Shown here one piece after another: positions 63,120 to 64,000 of a stretch of 64,000 nucleotides of DNA. How positions within the stretch are numbered: position 1 is the first letter of the stretch; every line of letters starts with the position of its first letter. The translations under genes were made by a program, and so were the position numbers. Under the pieces are notes generated by a model. The model searched no databases. It had not been told where the DNA came from and saw nothing but the letters and a program-made list of their open reading frames with translations. This DNA comes from CAILZL01 sp963748005 (GTDB lineage Bacteria; Pseudomonadota; Gammaproteobacteria; Steroidobacterales; Steroidobacteraceae), in NCBI GenBank assembly GCA_963748005.1, contig CAVVHH010000002.1, forward strand, positions 744,001 through 808,000, written 5' to 3'.

Positions 63120-63298
63120 AGCAGTTTGTCGGACTCAGGTGATCATAGCGAGGCGAGTGGCTGGTCGAGGGCAGTTTTTCGATCGTTTGAGGCGAATAGC
63201 CGTAGCTGTTTAACGAAAACGATCGAAAAAATGGATCCCACGCCTATCGAACATGGGACACCGCCGCAGTAGATCACTACTAAGTCCGACAGGCTGCT
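63120..63298. mobile_element. MITE-like element, 179 bp
   Basis: Terminal inverted repeats of about 25 nt, agcagtttgtcggactcagg (start of 63120-63144) against the reverse complement of 63272-63298, which opens agcagcctgtcggacttagt; mismatches are few, plus a 2-nt indel. An inner perfect repeat (tttttcgatcgttt at 63174-63187 and its complement near 63217-63230) can fold into a long hairpin. No ORF inside. A target-site duplication is not clear. The parent transposase is not in the window. Confidence 0.7.
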
Positions 63299-63328
63299 AA
63301 AGTACGGCAACCTTCACGAGCAGCAGCG

Positions 63329-63586
63329 ATGAGCGAACAGGACGACCAAGATAAAGACCCGGCAGCAGGCAATGCGGGCAAAGTGGAGACCCAGACTTTC
63401 AAGCGTCTGGAGCGGTTGCGTGAACTGCGCATCGAACACCGCGACCTGGATGACGTGATCAATCGCCTGCAGATGGATCTGTACGTCAACGAAATCCAGC
63501 TGCGTCGTCTGAAAAAACGCAAGTTGATGGTCAAGGACCAGATCGCGCGCATGGAAAGCGAACTGATTCCAGACCTGAACGCCTGA
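63329..63586 (+). CDS. YdcH/DUF465-family small coiled-coil protein
   Basis: An 85-residue charged, helical protein with the YdcH/DUF465 pattern in the second half: RLRELRIEHRDLDDVINRLQ, then LRRLKKRKLMVKDQIARM. The N-terminal 20 residues are Asp/Gly/Ala rich. Function unknown. Upstream spacing to the start is 30 nt after the MITE-like element, so the element may supply or disturb its promoter. Confidence 0.85.
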   Translation: MSEQDDQDKDPAAGNAGKVETQTFKRLERLRELRIEHRDLDDVINRLQMDLYVNEIQLRRLKKRKLMVKDQIARMESELIPDLNA

Positions 63587-63604
63587 TGCTGCCCGCCGAT
63601 CTTC

Positions 63605-64000
63605 ATGCAGCAACTCGTCAATGACATTCTGAAGGGGCTCGACCAGCTGACCACCGGCATCGGCCTGGTACAAATGCTCACGCTGCTGGCCATCGTCGTC
63701 GTGGCCGTCGCACTCGGTCGGTGGCTGCGCGCCTCGGATGCCATGCAACGCGTTGCCAGCCAGACCGGTCTGCGTTATCGCCTGCTCGAAGCGCTGTACA
63801 TCGTCGCACCGCACTTGCTGGCGCTGATTCTCGCCGCTGCCAGCACCGGTTTCCTCTATGTCCTCAGGCAGAAGCCCACCCTGCTGGATATCAGTATTTC
63901 GCTGATCGGCCTGCTGCTGCTGGTGCGACTGGCGGTGTATGCATTCCGCGTTTCCGCCGGTGCGCGCGCACCCATCAAAGGCTGGGGCAACACCATCAGC
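63605..64000 (+). CDS. Membrane protein, MscS-like N terminus (partial)
   Basis: The frame opens with ATG 63605 and is uninterrupted to the window edge (132 residues so far). Seen: three hydrophobic segments (about residues 22-38, 68-86 and 95-113) with basic loops (RWLRASDAMQRVASQTGLRYR). This matches the N-terminal helices that precede the pore of some MscS-family mechanosensitive channels, but the pore and beta domain lie beyond the window, so the family call is tentative. Confidence 0.55.
   Translation, partial: MQQLVNDILKGLDQLTTGIGLVQMLTLLAIVVVAVALGRWLRASDAMQRVASQTGLRYRLLEALYIVAPHLLALILAAASTGFLYVLRQKPTLLDISISLIGLLLLVRLAVYAFRVSAGARAPIKGWGNTIS

Noticed and set aside
1..64000. tRNA, rRNA or CRISPR array
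   Set aside because: No cloverleaf-type block, rRNA segment or regularly spaced repeats were found by eye in the gaps.

Overview
The window reads as a contiguous piece of a Gram-negative chromosome, most probably a gammaproteobacterium with moderately high G+C. The support is: the block kdsD-kdsC-lptC-lptA-lptB-rpoN-hpf; DegS; TamA/TamB; KDO and heptosyltransferase-type LPS genes; hemL beside rubredoxin; and an S-adenosylhomocysteine (SAH) riboswitch ahead of ahcY. I cannot name the genus. No rRNA, tRNA, CRISPR array, prophage or intact transposase gene was seen.

Layout. 0-13 kb is core envelope and regulatory: degS-like protease, murA, ibaG, dmeF-type CDF transporter, kdsDC, lptCAB, rpoN, hpf, rapZ, pbpG, murJ. 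ptsN and ptsO, which often sit between hpf and rapZ and after rapZ, are absent. 13-22 kb is accessory-looking: a SYLF protein, a large MGH1/GH63-like glucosidase followed by a SemiSWEET-like protein, then a minus-strand operon of SulP transporter, a 94-aa unknown protein and PPK2 polyphosphate kinase, preceded by a CHAD-domain (polyphosphate-binding type) protein. 22-31 kb holds tamB/tamA, mgtE, a patatin and a periplasmic peroxiredoxin with a good sigma-54-like promoter. 31-40 kb is central metabolism: pykA, pgk, gap and tkt on the minus strand, metK and ahcY on the plus strand. Three REP-like palindromic loci with GTAGGGG heads, plus one other inverted repeat, lie in the gaps of this block.

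40-43 kb has cpdA, a TraB/GumN-type protein and crcB. 42.8-61 kb is a surface-polysaccharide region: an epimerase, at least seven glycosyltransferases (two of them double-domain fusions with opposite domain order), a WbsX-type protein, a DUF5672 protein, an RgpF-type protein and a Wzi outer-membrane protein. Beside wzi is a secreted glycosidase-like gene broken by one in-frame TAA. hemL and rubredoxin are embedded in this region; no flippase, polymerase or ABC exporter is visible. 61-64 kb has yrfG, cysQ, a DUF3301 protein, a 179-bp MITE-like inverted-repeat element, a YdcH/DUF465 protein and the start of a membrane protein cut by the window edge.

How they work together: KdsD/KdsC make KDO, LptA/B/C carry finished LPS, and the glycosyltransferase region probably decorates LPS core or makes capsule/EPS held by Wzi. 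MetK and AhcY form the activated-methyl cycle with ahcY under SAH control. The SulP-94aa-PPK2 operon and CHAD gene look like a polyphosphate module. No clearly new defence or mobile system was found; the best leads are the polyphosphate module, the MITE-like element, the REP family, the lipobox-bearing SemiSWEET and the repeat-headed glycosyltransferase.
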